From Pokkaliibacter sp046614695 (GTDB taxonomy: Bacteria > Pseudomonadota > Gammaproteobacteria > Pseudomonadales > Balneatricaceae), in contig NZ_JBKKHQ010000001.1 in the NCBI RefSeq assembly GCF_046614695.1, forward strand, positions 62,001-126,000: a DNA stretch of 64,000 nt, written 5' to 3'. The position numbers were made by a program, and so were the translations under genes. The notes under the pieces are model-generated. The model made no database searches and had not been told where the DNA came from. It was given only the letters and a program-made list of their open reading frames with translations. Shown in pieces: positions 17,417-26,452 of this stretch (position 1 is the first letter of the stretch; each line of letters opens with the position of its first letter).

Positions 17417-17523
17417 TAATCAAAATTTATCTTGCTCGACACCAATAATCCTCGTTTTTAAATCATTTTATTTTGTCTGATACTGGCATCACTCAAGCAA
17501 TATCGCCGATGTCGGGAGGGGTG

Positions 17524-18546
17524 ATGCAGCAGTTTCGGGTAGCGATCAGTGGTTTTGGCAGCATTGGCAGGCAGGTGGCAAGCCTGCTTGTTGAGCGGCG
17601 AGCGCATTACCGGCAGCGCTATGGTGTGGATGTCCGGCTCGTGGCGGCTTGCGGTTCACGCCAGGGTGCAGTGGCGGACGATGGCCTGACGGTCGATAAC
17701 TACGAAGCCTTGGCTCAGGACGGTCTGACCGGCGAGGCGTGGCTTGCTCAGGCCCGGGCGAATGTGCTGATTGAAGCCAGCCCGACCGACTTTACCACCG
17801 GCGGTGCCGGACTTGGCTACCTGCGCGCAGCGCTGTCCGGCGGTTGCCACGGTATCAGCATTTCCAAAGGGGCTTTGGTGGTGGCTTATCCCGAGCTGGC
17901 CGCGCTGGCGAAAGCGCATCACTGCTTTTTAGGCATCAGCGGAGCAACGGCGGCGGCGCTGCCTACGCTGGATTTGCTGCGTTATAACCTAGCGGGCTGC
18001 CAGATTGAGCGGCTGGAAGGCATTCTTACCGCGACCTCCAACTTTGTGCTCAGCAAAATGATGGAAAGCATGGCGCTGGAGGAGGCAATCAGCCTTGCGC
18101 AGCAACTTGGCATGGCAGAGCCGGACCCACGCTTTGACCTTGAGGGCTGGGATACCGCCTGCAAAACCCTGATTCTCGCCAATGCCGGAATGAATGCTGG
18201 TTTAACCCTGGCCGATGTCTCCGTGCAGGGTTTGATGGGGACTACCCCCGCCATGATTCGGCAGTGGCAGCAGGCGAGTCTGGTCCCTAAACTGGTTGGC
18301 ATTATTGAGAAGTCTGCCGATTCGCAGGCAGCTTGTGCCCGCGTTGAGTTAGCGCTGTACCCGCAGGATCATCCTTTCGCGCTGGTGGGTGCGGGAATGA
18401 AAGCAGTCAGCGTCACCACGGATACCATGGGCGAGGTTCAGGCCATGGCGCGCACCAGCCCGATGGCTACCGCTGCGGCGGCCCTTAAAGATCTGGAACA
18501 TTTGCTGATGAGCCAAACTACCCCGGTATCAACCTCATTTGCCTGA
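17524..18546 (+). CDS. Homoserine-dehydrogenase-like oxidoreductase
   Basis: A 340-residue protein with N-terminal Rossmann motif GFGSIG (res. 9-14) and a homoserine dehydrogenase catalytic domain: ISKGALV, LEGILTATSNFVLSKM, and GWDTACKTLILAN (Asp and Lys of the active site). No ACT regulatory domain. The ATG at 17524 follows GGGAGG closely and is preferred to in-frame TTG/ATG codons at 17473 and 17512. It is followed after 13 bases by a glutamine-amidotransferase-like gene, so the two form an operon. A true threonine-pathway role is uncertain since no thrA/B/C context is present. Confidence 0.85.
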   Translation: MQQFRVAISGFGSIGRQVASLLVERRAHYRQRYGVDVRLVAACGSRQGAVADDGLTVDNYEALAQDGLTGEAWLAQARANVLIEASPTDFTTGGAGLGYLRAALSGGCHGISISKGALVVAYPELAALAKAHHCFLGISGATAAALPTLDLLRYNLAGCQIERLEGILTATSNFVLSKMMESMALEEAISLAQQLGMAEPDPRFDLEGWDTACKTLILANAGMNAGLTLADVSVQGLMGTTPAMIRQWQQASLVPKLVGIIEKSADSQAACARVELALYPQDHPFALVGAGMKAVSVTTDTMGEVQAMARTSPMATAAAALKDLEHLLMSQTTPVSTSFA

Positions 18547-18559
18547 TTGGGAAACCCTT

Positions 18560-19249
18560 ATGCACGTACAGGTTCTGCAACACGCGCCGTTTGAAGACAT
18601 TGGCAATATGCGCCATTGGTTAGCTGAGCGCGGCGCCCATTTTCATTACACCCGCCTTTTTGATAACGAACCGCTGCCGCCGGCCAGTGAGCCTGATTTT
18701 CTGATTATTCTGGGTGGGCCGATGAGTGTGCATGATGAAGCCACGTTGCCCTGGCTGGTGCCGGAGAAAGCCTTTATTGCCGAGTACCTTGCCTTGGGTA
18801 AGCCTGCGCTGGGGATTTGTCTGGGGGCGCAGCTGATCGCCGTCACTCAGAACGCGACCGTCAACGCGGGTAAAGCCACCGAAATTGGCTGGTTTGCGCT
18901 TTCATCCACCGCGGGCGCTGACGAGGCGGGTTATCAGCTGCCGCAGGGCATCACTGTGATGCACTGGCATAACGAGACCTTCTCCATTCCTGCGGGCGCA
19001 GTGCTGCTGGGTTCCACCGAGGTGTGTGCCAATCAGGGGTTTCGCCTGGGCGAAAAGGTGCTGGGTTTTCAGTTTCACCTGGAGCTGGACCGTCCTTCGC
19101 TTGAGAAGATGATTGCCCATGAAGGGGAGGAGCTGGCAGAGCAGGGCGCGTATATTCAAACCGCCGAGGCGATGCTGAATGTGCCTGATGAAACCTTCCA
19201 CCGCTGTGATGCGGAAATGGGCCGGGTGCTTGCCGCCTTGCTTGATTAA
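18560..19249 (+). CDS. Type 1 glutamine amidotransferase (class I GATase)
   Basis: A 229-residue stand-alone GATase. The nucleophile cysteine lies in GICLGAQLIA, with LGGPMSVHDE upstream as the oxyanion strand and FQFHLE carrying the catalytic histidine followed by glutamate. MHWHNETFSIP is the conserved segment before the C-terminal triad. Stand-alone members often remove glutamyl groups or serve GMP-synthase-like partners. It is the second gene of the operon with the homoserine-dehydrogenase-like gene and ends at a strong terminator (19273-19301). Confidence 0.9.
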   Translation: MHVQVLQHAPFEDIGNMRHWLAERGAHFHYTRLFDNEPLPPASEPDFLIILGGPMSVHDEATLPWLVPEKAFIAEYLALGKPALGICLGAQLIAVTQNATVNAGKATEIGWFALSSTAGADEAGYQLPQGITVMHWHNETFSIPAGAVLLGSTEVCANQGFRLGEKVLGFQFHLELDRPSLEKMIAHEGEELAEQGAYIQTAEAMLNVPDETFHRCDAEMGRVLAALLD

Positions 19250-19272
19250 GCATCGAGGCAAATAGCACGAAT

Positions 19273-19301
19273 AAAAAGCCAGCAGAGTGTGCTGGCTTTT
19301 T
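19273..19301. terminator. Rho-independent terminator, bidirectional
   Basis: AAAAAGCCAGCA (19273-19284) pairs with TGCTGGCTTTTT (19290-19301) around a GAGTG loop. Runs of A before and T after make it usable from both strands, serving the converging genes ending at 19249 and 19343. Confidence 0.92.
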
Positions 19302-19342
19302 TGTTGGGATCATCGCTTACGTTTTTTGGCTTATCGCTGTGA

Positions 19343-20122
19343 TCAGCTCGGCTTTTCGCTGCCCATGATCTCGGTCAGCTTGTCGGCGGTGGGTGAGCCA
19401 TCGACGCGCTGCACATCATCACCTTCCTTGTAGAGAATCACCGGCGTGTAGTTGAGGTTGTGCTCACGCATCATATTGGTGTTTTTGATCACCCACTGCA
19501 TGTTCTCATCGCTGTAGTCCGTGGGCTGCTGACCGGTGCCAAAGTGTTTGGCAATCGCCAGGCCAGGATCTTTCGAGTTCAGCAGCGCGGCAGACTGGGC
19601 GGCAGACTGTGGCTTGATCACACCGACCATAATATGGCGCAGCTGCACCTTGCCGGCTTCGACCCAGGGCTGAGCATCACGCCAGAAGCGCTGGCAGAAA
19701 CCGCAGTTAGGGTCGCTGAACACGTACACGATGCGGGGAGCATCTTCCTTGCCTTCACGAACCCAGTGGCTTTTTTCGATATCTCCCCAGAGGGCGACAT
19801 TGGCCGGGCCGTCGACCAGTTTCGACAGCGCCGGGGTGGACAGGTCATTACCCTCTGCATCCAGCATGGTGCCGACAATGACGTGCTGTTTGTCGCCGGT
19901 GACATAGGCGGTATAGCCCTGACCGCGGTTGCTGATGGCATAGCCCTGAACACCGCCGGGGGCATCAAACTGGCCTTTGATCTCCACGCCCTGTGCCTGC
20001 AGGTTCTTGATGGGGGCGGGCAGGTCATCCGCTGCTGTCGCCACGCCGCTGGCTAACACGAGGGTCGCGCCAAGGCTAAGCAGGCTATGTCTGGTCAGTC
20101 GCTTCATATTCATTGGGTGCAT
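19343..20122 (-). CDS. dsbG: Periplasmic disulfide isomerase/oxidase, DsbG-like
   Basis: A 259-residue exported thioredoxin-fold protein. A signal peptide occupies about res. 7-30 (LLSLGATLVLASGVATA). An N-terminal dimerisation domain (about 32-125) follows, then VYVFSDPNCGFCQRFW, where C140-G-F-C143 is the redox site; E. coli DsbG has a different dipeptide (PY) there. The cis-proline region is LNYTPVILY. It would rescue or isomerise cysteines of periplasmic proteins and would need a DsbD-type reductant; an ScsB-like protein is encoded at 27496-29586. The start is the ATG 5 bases after AGGA. Confidence 0.85.
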   Translation of the reverse strand: MHPMNMKRLTRHSLLSLGATLVLASGVATAADDLPAPIKNLQAQGVEIKGQFDAPGGVQGYAISNRGQGYTAYVTGDKQHVIVGTMLDAEGNDLSTPALSKLVDGPANVALWGDIEKSHWVREGKEDAPRIVYVFSDPNCGFCQRFWRDAQPWVEAGKVQLRHIMVGVIKPQSAAQSAALLNSKDPGLAIAKHFGTGQQPTDYSDENMQWVIKNTNMMREHNLNYTPVILYKEGDDVQRVDGSPTADKLTEIMGSEKPS

Positions 20123-20234
20123 AGGCTTCCTGTCTCTCTGGTCCGGGGCGTGCTGCCCCTGACTTTGACCCCCGCAGGGCGAAAAAATTCCATCCTATCA
20201 GCTGTGGCAGGAATGCACCTCTTTCAGTGTGTTG

Positions 20235-20939
20235 TCAGAGGTTTTCAAGCTGTGTGACCAGCCAGGCGTTGAAGTCCTGTATGACGCGGGCAGAAATCTC
20301 ATGACCGTGGGAATAACGTTTGAACTGATGGGGGACTCCCAGCTCTGTCAGCATGCTGGTGGCGCGCTCAGCCCAGAAAATCGGCAAGGTGGCGTCCTGC
20401 TCGCCATGGGCAATAAAGACGGGCAGTTTCAGCAGGGCATTCGACGCCGCCGTATGCGGTTCAATTTTCGGCAGGTGTGGCGCGATCTCCGGCAGAATCC
20501 GGCCGCTGATCAACCCAACGGCGGCGATTTTTTCAGGTGCGGTCAGGCCTGCGCTGGCGCTCATAATGCTGCCCTGACTAAAGCCGGACACCGCTGTGGG
20601 CAGCGGACTCACGTCTTGCAGGGCATCAATAAAACCAAGGATTTTCAGCCGTGCCTGTTCCGCCTGAGCTTCGTCAATCACCGGGCCATTGGCACCAAAG
20701 TTGACGACAAACCAGGCAAAGCTGCCGGGGCGCAGCGTGAGTGGCCCGCGAACACTCAGCACCTCAAGACGGCTATCCAGCAATCCAACGATGCTATCAA
20801 AGTTGCTTTCATTACCGCCGACACCGTGCATCAGAATCAATCGACCCAGTGCATGCGCTGGCTGCTGCAGTACGCGGTACTGCAGGCCGGTTGAGGGTTC
20901 AGTGATGAGTTGATCTTTGGTGTGTGCAGTCATGGTCAT
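20235..20939 (-). CDS. Phospholipase/carboxylesterase-family hydrolase
   Basis: A 234-residue cytosolic alpha/beta hydrolase of the small carboxylesterase group. The nucleophile lies in SGFSQGSIMS (GxSxG), the acid in HGEQDATLPI and the histidine in YSHGHEIS; LMHGVGGNESNF is the oxyanion strand. Substrates of this family are short acyl esters and lysophospholipids; none is indicated here. It stands alone in its orientation. Confidence 0.88.
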   Translation of the reverse strand: MTMTAHTKDQLITEPSTGLQYRVLQQPAHALGRLILMHGVGGNESNFDSIVGLLDSRLEVLSVRGPLTLRPGSFAWFVVNFGANGPVIDEAQAEQARLKILGFIDALQDVSPLPTAVSGFSQGSIMSASAGLTAPEKIAAVGLISGRILPEIAPHLPKIEPHTAASNALLKLPVFIAHGEQDATLPIFWAERATSMLTELGVPHQFKRYSHGHEISARVIQDFNAWLVTQLENL

Positions 20940-21190
20940 ACCTGTGTCAGCATGAATCGCCGGAAAAACGGTAAAGCACCGGACGGGCGAGGGTGTGTGT
21001 CCAGCGGATCTGGTACCAAGGCTACTCCGTGTTGATTGCCTGATAAATTGGCGCTAGTGGGATGCACTCTTTCCTGAATGTGAGGTAATGGATTGCTTGA
21101 TCCGAGTGGGAAACCGGCAATGACCTATGAGCCCTAAGCTGGAATAATCGACCTCCTTACCGTCGTCTACGTGCCGTCTATGAGCCGCTT

Positions 21191-22264
21191 ATGACTTCTG
21201 ATCAGACTCTTTCTGGGTTATCGACGCTTTCTCCCTTGTCGATAAGCTCTAACTCCATGGCCGATGGCATCACCGCTGTGCAACAGCTTCGTCTGCGCTG
21301 CCTTCCCGACGGTGAGCTTAAGCCGACTGACTGCGAGTTGGTGTCCGTGAATCGCCCTTCACCAACGCTGGACGCCGGGCAGGTGTTGCTTGAGCCGTTG
21401 GCCTTCAGTGTTGACCCGTATATGCGCACCCGCATGCAGCCGCAGGGTTACGGGTATATTGACCGCTGGCAGGCAGGTTCGGTGTTGTCGGGCTGGTCAT
21501 TGGCCCGCGTGATGGCGTCAGGCTCAGACATCTTGCCGGTGGGTTGCCTGGTGGCAGGGCACTTACCCATGCAGAGTCAGAGCCTTGTCCCTGCGGATCA
21601 GCTTCTGCGTATTCCTGACAATGCGGAGGCTCAGGCATACCTTCATCCCCTTGGCATGACGGGTTTTACCGCCTGGCTGGCCTGTCATCTCGGCCAGCCG
21701 GAAGCGGGCGATACGGTACTGGTGTGTGCTGCGGCGGGTGCGGTGGGATCACTTATCGCGCAGATCGCCAGACTCCGTGGCGCGCGAGTCATTGTCGCCG
21801 CAGGCCGTGAAGATAAGCGCCAGTGGCTGAGCCGTTTAGACTTTGCCACGGTGCTGGATCACCGGCAGCCTGATTTTGAAACAGAGCTACGCGCCGCAGC
21901 ACCTGAGGGTATTAGCCTCAATATGGAAATGATTGGCGGAGAGGTCTTCGCCAGTGCCAATCGACTTATGCAGCAAGGCGGGCGCGTGGTGGTCTGCGGG
22001 TTGGTAAGCCAGTATCAAACGGCCAATCCAAGGCAGGCACCGGCGAATCTCTCGGAACTTCAGCGACGAGGCGTCAGCGTCACGCCCTTTGTTGCGCCAC
22101 ATTATTACGAGCTACTGCCTCAATTCCGCCAGGAAATGCCTGCACTGCTGATGCAGATGGCGTGGCGACTGGATGTCGTAAAAGGCGGTCTCGCGGCGAT
22201 TCCTGAGGCATTAATCGGTGTGCTGCAAGGGGAGAATCTCGGCAAAAGAGTGGTTTTTCTATAG
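21191..22264 (+). CDS. NADP-dependent MDR oxidoreductase, CurA/leukotriene-12-hydroxydehydrogenase-like
   Basis: A protein of up to 357 residues of the zinc-free medium-chain reductase group. GQVLLEPLAFSVDPYMRTRM is the family's N-terminal signature; VCAAAGAVGSLIAQIARLRG is the NADPH-binding strand, and GGRVVVCGLVSQYQ a conserved C-terminal strand. These enzymes reduce activated C=C bonds, for example in curcumin-like enones. The true start is uncertain: the ATG at 21257 would remove a Ser-rich 22-residue leader that other members lack. Confidence 0.88.
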   Translation: MTSDQTLSGLSTLSPLSISSNSMADGITAVQQLRLRCLPDGELKPTDCELVSVNRPSPTLDAGQVLLEPLAFSVDPYMRTRMQPQGYGYIDRWQAGSVLSGWSLARVMASGSDILPVGCLVAGHLPMQSQSLVPADQLLRIPDNAEAQAYLHPLGMTGFTAWLACHLGQPEAGDTVLVCAAAGAVGSLIAQIARLRGARVIVAAGREDKRQWLSRLDFATVLDHRQPDFETELRAAAPEGISLNMEMIGGEVFASANRLMQQGGRVVVCGLVSQYQTANPRQAPANLSELQRRGVSVTPFVAPHYYELLPQFRQEMPALLMQMAWRLDVVKGGLAAIPEALIGVLQGENLGKRVVFL

Positions 22265-22280
22265 TTTTATAAAGTGCGTT

Positions 22281-22422
22281 ATAATGTTCATTATCTCTTT
22301 ATTTTGAATTTGTGTACGTATTAATGATCATTTAAATATTTATTTTTAATGTCCTATAATGATCGCTATAGTGAGCATAGAATTGATTTTTAAAATCTAT
22401 GTACGTTTTATTGATCATTAAT
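22281..22422 (+). promoter_or_regulatory. Probable hipBA operator region
   Basis: An AT-rich control region with repeated palindromic elements: ATAATGTTCATTAT (22281-22294), TGTACGTATTAATGATCATT (from 22313), TATAATGATCGCTATA (about 22355) and TGTACGTTTTATTGATCATT (from 22400). The second and fourth agree at 18 of their 20 positions and share a TGATCA core. HipB-type antitoxins repress their own promoter by binding several operators, so this layout suits autoregulation. Confidence 0.6.
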
Positions 22423-22470
22423 AGAGAAAGGGTTTTTGTTAATCCTGTCGCGTTCTGAGAGGGAGACACC

Positions 22471-22827
22471 ATGTCAGACCAGCCCATTAAAAACGGAATG
22501 CCCGTGGAGCAGATCCAGCGCTTGCTGGGCGAGCGTTTGCGTCAGGCTCGGCTGAACAGAAATCTCACTCAGGCGGATGTTGCCGAGCAGATCGGCGCGG
22601 ATCGCCGTCTGGTTGCTAACGCAGAAAAAGGCGAAGCCACACTGGTAACGGTGGTTGGCATTTTGTCGGTGCTGGGTTTGGTGGATCAGCTCGATCAGTT
22701 TCTGCCGCCGGTTGGTATTTCTCCGATTCAGTTGGCCAAACTGCAGGGGCAGCGCCGCCAGCGTGCCACCGGATCTCGCGGCCATTCACAGGATCAAGAC
22801 TCCGCCAGCGAGGACAGCTCATGGTGA
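22471..22827 (+). CDS. hipB: HipB-like antitoxin, XRE-family repressor
   Basis: A 118-residue protein with an XRE helix-turn-helix at about res. 15-70 (LGERLRQARLNRNLTQADVA, then DRRLVANAEKGEATL). The basic, Ser/Gln-rich tail after about residue 90 is presumably flexible, as in HipB. GAGGGAG precedes the ATG. It overlaps the toxin gene by 7 bases, the usual antitoxin-first order. It would neutralise the kinase and repress the operon through the operators upstream. Confidence 0.9.
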   Translation: MSDQPIKNGMPVEQIQRLLGERLRQARLNRNLTQADVAEQIGADRRLVANAEKGEATLVTVVGILSVLGLVDQLDQFLPPVGISPIQLAKLQGQRRQRATGSRGHSQDQDSASEDSSW

Positions 22828-24149
22828 TGGAAGTTGTCTCGGTCAGGTACGCCGGTGACAGTATCGGCGCGGTGACCTTTAACACGGAAACCGGACAGGG
22901 CGCCTTTCAGTTTGAGCCTGCATTTCTGCGCAAAGGGCTGGATATGGCGCCGCTGATGATGCCGATTGAACAGGCACAGCAAGGCCGGATATTCCAGTTT
23001 GGTCATCTCAATTGGGAAACCTTTAAGGGCCTGCCGGGTATGATCGCCGATGCTCTGCCGGACGACTTTGGTAACGCGGTGCTGAATGCCTGGATTGCCC
23101 GTCAGGGTGGGAAACCGGCGGATATTTCGCCACTGCAGCGCTTGCAGTACACCGGCCAGCGCGGCATGGGCGCACTGAGCTTCTCTCCGTCGAAACGACA
23201 AAAAGGGCTGGCTGCTTCTCAGGATGTGGCGCTCAACGAACTGGTACGGATGGCGCAGGAAGTGGTTGATCAGCGTGGCGGCTTTGAAGCCTCGCTGGCG
23301 CAGGATCACTCTGAAGATGCCGATGCCATGCGTCAGTTATTGCAGGTGGGCATGAGTGCCGGTGGCGCGCGCCCCAAGGCGGTGCTGGCGTTTAATCAGG
23401 ACCTGACACAGGCCCGCTCCGGGCAGGTCGATGCGCCTGAAGGTTTCACCCATTACCTGATGAAGTTTGATGGCGTTTCAGAACACAGCGCCCAATCAGA
23501 AACCTTCGGCGACCCTCTCGGCTACGGTGCTATGGAATACGTTTACTATCGTATGGCGACGGAGGCGGGCGTTGAGATGTCGGCTTGTCATCTGCTGGCT
23601 GAAGGGAATCGCCGCCACTTCCTGACGCAGCGCTTTGACCGCGATGGCAACCATAAAAAGCATGTTCAGACCTTAAATGGCATTGCGCATGTCGATTATA
23701 AAAAGCCCGGAAGTTACTCCTATTACGAGCTTTTCGGCATTGCCCGAGCGCTGAAACTGCCACGACATGATGCAGAACAGCTATTGCATCGTATGGTATT
23801 TAACATCGTCGCACGCAACCATGATGACCATGCCAAAAACTTCAGCTTCCTGATGGAAGACTCCGGTCGCTGGCGTTTGGCGCCGGCCTATGACCTGGCT
23901 TACAGCTATAAGCCCGGCAGCCCCTGGGTGAACAGCCACTGGATGAGCCTCAATAACAAGCGCGATGATTTTAACCGGGACGATATCCTCACTATTCAGG
24001 AGACCGTACCGTCGTTTAGCGCGCGTTATATCAATGAGGTCATCGACCGCGTGGTGGAAAGCGTTTCTCGCTGGCCGACACTGGCGCGGGAGTGGGAAGT
24101 CCCCGAACGCCTGCGCCGTGAAGTCGCAGGGAATTTACGGCTGTTGTAA
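22821..24149 (+). CDS. hipA: HipA-family serine/threonine kinase toxin
   Basis: A 442-residue HipA kinase. The N-subdomain spans about res. 1-110; the ATP-gripping region SAGGARPKAVLAFN follows; the catalytic loop is ARNHDDHAKN, whose D335 and N340 have the same spacing as D309/N314 of E. coli HipA; PAYDLAY gives the metal aspartate D358, 23 residues after D335 as in HipA. All key residues are present, so the toxin should be active. E. coli HipA phosphorylates glutamyl-tRNA synthetase and causes growth arrest; the target here is not known. Confidence 0.92.
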   Translation: MVMEVVSVRYAGDSIGAVTFNTETGQGAFQFEPAFLRKGLDMAPLMMPIEQAQQGRIFQFGHLNWETFKGLPGMIADALPDDFGNAVLNAWIARQGGKPADISPLQRLQYTGQRGMGALSFSPSKRQKGLAASQDVALNELVRMAQEVVDQRGGFEASLAQDHSEDADAMRQLLQVGMSAGGARPKAVLAFNQDLTQARSGQVDAPEGFTHYLMKFDGVSEHSAQSETFGDPLGYGAMEYVYYRMATEAGVEMSACHLLAEGNRRHFLTQRFDRDGNHKKHVQTLNGIAHVDYKKPGSYSYYELFGIARALKLPRHDAEQLLHRMVFNIVARNHDDHAKNFSFLMEDSGRWRLAPAYDLAYSYKPGSPWVNSHWMSLNNKRDDFNRDDILTIQETVPSFSARYINEVIDRVVESVSRWPTLAREWEVPERLRREVAGNLRLL

Positions 24150-24177
24150 GCACCGCGCTGTCATTAACACTGCCAAC

Positions 24178-25089
24178 TTAGCCGGCGCGGTATTTCACAT
24201 GCTCAATTAACGCTCGCAGTTTCGGGGCGAGGTTATGGCGGCTGGGAAAATAGAGATAGAAGCCGGGAAAGCCTGGCAGGTAATCCTCCAGCAAGGTCAC
24301 CAGCTGACCGGCGTCGATATAGGGGCGGTAGGTTTCTTCCATGCCAAAGGAAATGCCACCACCCGCCAGTGTGGTGCGAATCATCAGGCCCATGTCGTTG
24401 GTGGTGAGGCTGGCCGGCACGGCCAGATCAAACTCGCGGCCATTCTCTGCATATTCCCAGCGATAGGGTGCTGAATCCGGCGCGGGTCGCCAGCCGATGC
24501 AGCGGTGTTCCAGTAACTCCTGCGGATGCTGCGGTGTTCCAAAGCGCTCAAGGTAGTCGGGGGTGGCAACCGTTACTTGCCGCTGGGGGGCCGACACCGG
24601 CACGGCGATCATGTCCTGCTCAATCACCTCGCCCAGCCGCACGCCTGCATCAAAGTGGTTGGCGACAATATCAAACTCATCATCGGTAATGGTGATATCC
24701 AGCCCAACCTCGGGGTAAGCCTGCATAAAGCTTGCGAACAATTCGCCGCTGATAAAGCGCTCGGCGATGGACGATACCGCGAGCCGCAACCTGCCGCGGG
24801 GCAGACGATTACTCTCCAGAACATCTTCCACGGCCTGATTCACTTCACCCAGCGCAGGCGCGATACGCAGATACAACGCTTCACCGGCTTCGGTCAGGCT
24901 AACACTGCGTGTGGTGCGATTAACCAGTGTGATACCGAGCTGATTTTCCAGCTTGCGAATGCTTTGGCTAACGGCGGAGCGGGTGACGCCCAGCCGCTCG
25001 GCGGCAGACTGAAAGCCGCCGGTTTGCGCCACCATCACAAAGTCACTGAGGGCATTCTTGTCGGGCGTTGCGTTAGTTTTGCTTACCAA
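24178..25089 (-). CDS. LysR-family transcriptional regulator
   Basis: A 303-residue LysR protein (HTH about res. 12-70, FQSAAERLGVTRSAVSQSIR; effector domain from about 95). The ending FYLYFPSRHNLAPKLRALIE resembles the regulators at 1034 and 4297. The reading frame has only a TTG at 25087-25089 as N-terminal start, with a weak ribosome site, so the exact start is uncertain. It is divergent from the SDR gene at 25203, its probable target. Confidence 0.9.
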   Translation of the reverse strand: MVSKTNATPDKNALSDFVMVAQTGGFQSAAERLGVTRSAVSQSIRKLENQLGITLVNRTTRSVSLTEAGEALYLRIAPALGEVNQAVEDVLESNRLPRGRLRLAVSSIAERFISGELFASFMQAYPEVGLDITITDDEFDIVANHFDAGVRLGEVIEQDMIAVPVSAPQRQVTVATPDYLERFGTPQHPQELLEHRCIGWRPAPDSAPYRWEYAENGREFDLAVPASLTTNDMGLMIRTTLAGGGISFGMEETYRPYIDAGQLVTLLEDYLPGFPGFYLYFPSRHNLAPKLRALIEHVKYRAG

Positions 25090-25202
25090 GGTCGTTAGCT
25101 CTCGCTGGGTTCTCTAAACAAAGGCTGGTTCTTACTCTACTCAGGGTCACTAAGGGGCAGCAAGGTTTGCCCGTCACTTTGAGTCGAAGAGGACGCTTAA
25201 AC

Positions 25203-25955
25203 ATGAGCCAAAACACAGCTAACACCCAACCCAACGGCAAAGTTGTCGTTATTACCGGCGCTTCCAGTGGCATTGGCGAAGGCATCGCCCGTGAGCTGGC
25301 AAAACACGGTGCCCGGCTGGTACTGGGCGCACGCCGTCTGGCGCGCCTGAATCAGCTGGTGGCTGAGATTACTGCTGCGGGCGGCCAGGCGATTGCTCTG
25401 GAAACTGACGTGACGGATTCCCGGCAGGTGCAGGCCCTGGTCGATGCAGGTAATGAAGCCTTCGGCCCTGTGGATGTGATCGTCAATAACGCGGGCATTA
25501 TGCCGCTGTCGCCGATGGCCTCCATGAAGGTCGATGAGTGGGATCGCATGGTGGATGTGAATATCAAAGGCGTGCTGCATGGTATCGCTGCCGTACTGCC
25601 CGTGATGACCGAGCGTCAGGCGGGGCAAATTATCAATATCGCCTCGATCGGTGCGCTAAGGGTGTCGCCGACCGCCGCGGTGTATTGCGCGACCAAATAC
25701 GCCGTGCGGGCGATTTCTGAAGGGTTGCGTCAGGAAAGCCGGCATGTGCGCGTCACCTGTATTCACCCCGGCGTGGTTGAAAGCGAGCTTGCCTGCACCA
25801 TCACTGATCGAAGTGCTGCCGAGATGATGCAAACCTACCGCGCCATTGCCCTTACACCGGATGCGATCGGCCGTGCAGTGCAGTTTGCGATGGATCAGCC
25901 GCTGGATGTGGATGTCAGCGAGATTGTCGTTCGTCCTGCGGCCTCACCGCTTTAA
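25203..25955 (+). CDS. SDR-family oxidoreductase (YdfG-like)
   Basis: A 250-residue short-chain dehydrogenase. TGASSGIG is at res. 19-26; GARRL in the second strand, with its arginines, points to NADP; NNAG and the YxxxK pair in YCATKYAVRA are present. The ATG at 25203 has AGAGGA upstream, while the longer reading from 25167 adds an unsupported leader. The group oxidises or reduces hydroxy acids and small carbonyls. A LysR gene is divergent and the Atu4866-domain gene follows after 29 bases, probably co-transcribed. Confidence 0.9.
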   Translation: MSQNTANTQPNGKVVVITGASSGIGEGIARELAKHGARLVLGARRLARLNQLVAEITAAGGQAIALETDVTDSRQVQALVDAGNEAFGPVDVIVNNAGIMPLSPMASMKVDEWDRMVDVNIKGVLHGIAAVLPVMTERQAGQIINIASIGALRVSPTAAVYCATKYAVRAISEGLRQESRHVRVTCIHPGVVESELACTITDRSAAEMMQTYRAIALTPDAIGRAVQFAMDQPLDVDVSEIVVRPAASPL

Positions 25956-25984
25956 TGTCTGTGACAGATTCAGGAGAGCAAACA

Positions 25985-26233
25985 ATGAGTGAGCGTCAGT
26001 CACATCCCTACCTTGGCATGTGGGTCACCGCAGATGGCCGGATTCGGCAGGAGCTGCTACCCAACGGCCGCTATGACGAGGCGCGAGGCAGTATCAAAAG
26101 CGCTTATCAGGGCAATTATCAGGTCACGGGGGAGCATATCGATTATCAGGACGACACGGGCTTTAGTGCCGACGGGAAGTTCATCGATGATGTGCTCTAT
26201 CACGGCGGTATGGTGTTTTATCGGGAAAAGTAG
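25985..26233 (+). CDS. Atu4866-domain small protein
   Basis: An 82-residue protein: HPYLGMWVTADGRIRQELLP, NGRYDEARG, GNYQVTGEHIDYQDDTGF and DGKFIDDVLYHGGMVFYRE are typical of the Atu4866 family, a small calycin-like beta-barrel often found beside SDR reductases. AGGAGAG precedes the ATG. No signal peptide. It probably binds the substrate or product of the neighbouring SDR (inference). A terminator follows at 26242-26262. Confidence 0.8.
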   Translation: MSERQSHPYLGMWVTADGRIRQELLPNGRYDEARGSIKSAYQGNYQVTGEHIDYQDDTGFSADGKFIDDVLYHGGMVFYREK

Positions 26234-26241
26234 GTGATATC

Positions 26242-26262
26242 ACAGGCGGCAGGACCGCCTGT
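26242..26262 (+). terminator. Rho-independent terminator
   Basis: ACAGGCGG (26242-26249) and CCGCCTGT (26255-26262) form an 8-base GC-rich stem around CAGGA, followed by TTTTACTTT. It ends the SDR/Atu4866 unit. Confidence 0.85.
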
Positions 26263-26452
26263 TTTACTTTCGACGCGTAAGACCAAGGCTACGGGTGGCA
26301 GCCATGGCCGATTCGACGGCATGTTTGCAGCGATAAGGCGTTGGTTAGTCCAGAGTTAAGAGATATCGTTCTGGTGCTTATTCAGTGGAAAGGTGAGCTT
26401 AACCCGCTAGGATAGCCCGCCCAGGCCTTAATCTCACAGAAAGGATTCTTCA

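Noticed and set aside
13800..17420. Prophage or integrative element around the AT-rich genes
   Set aside because: No integrase, phage gene, tRNA attachment site or flanking direct repeat was found; only single AT-rich genes inserted in backbone.
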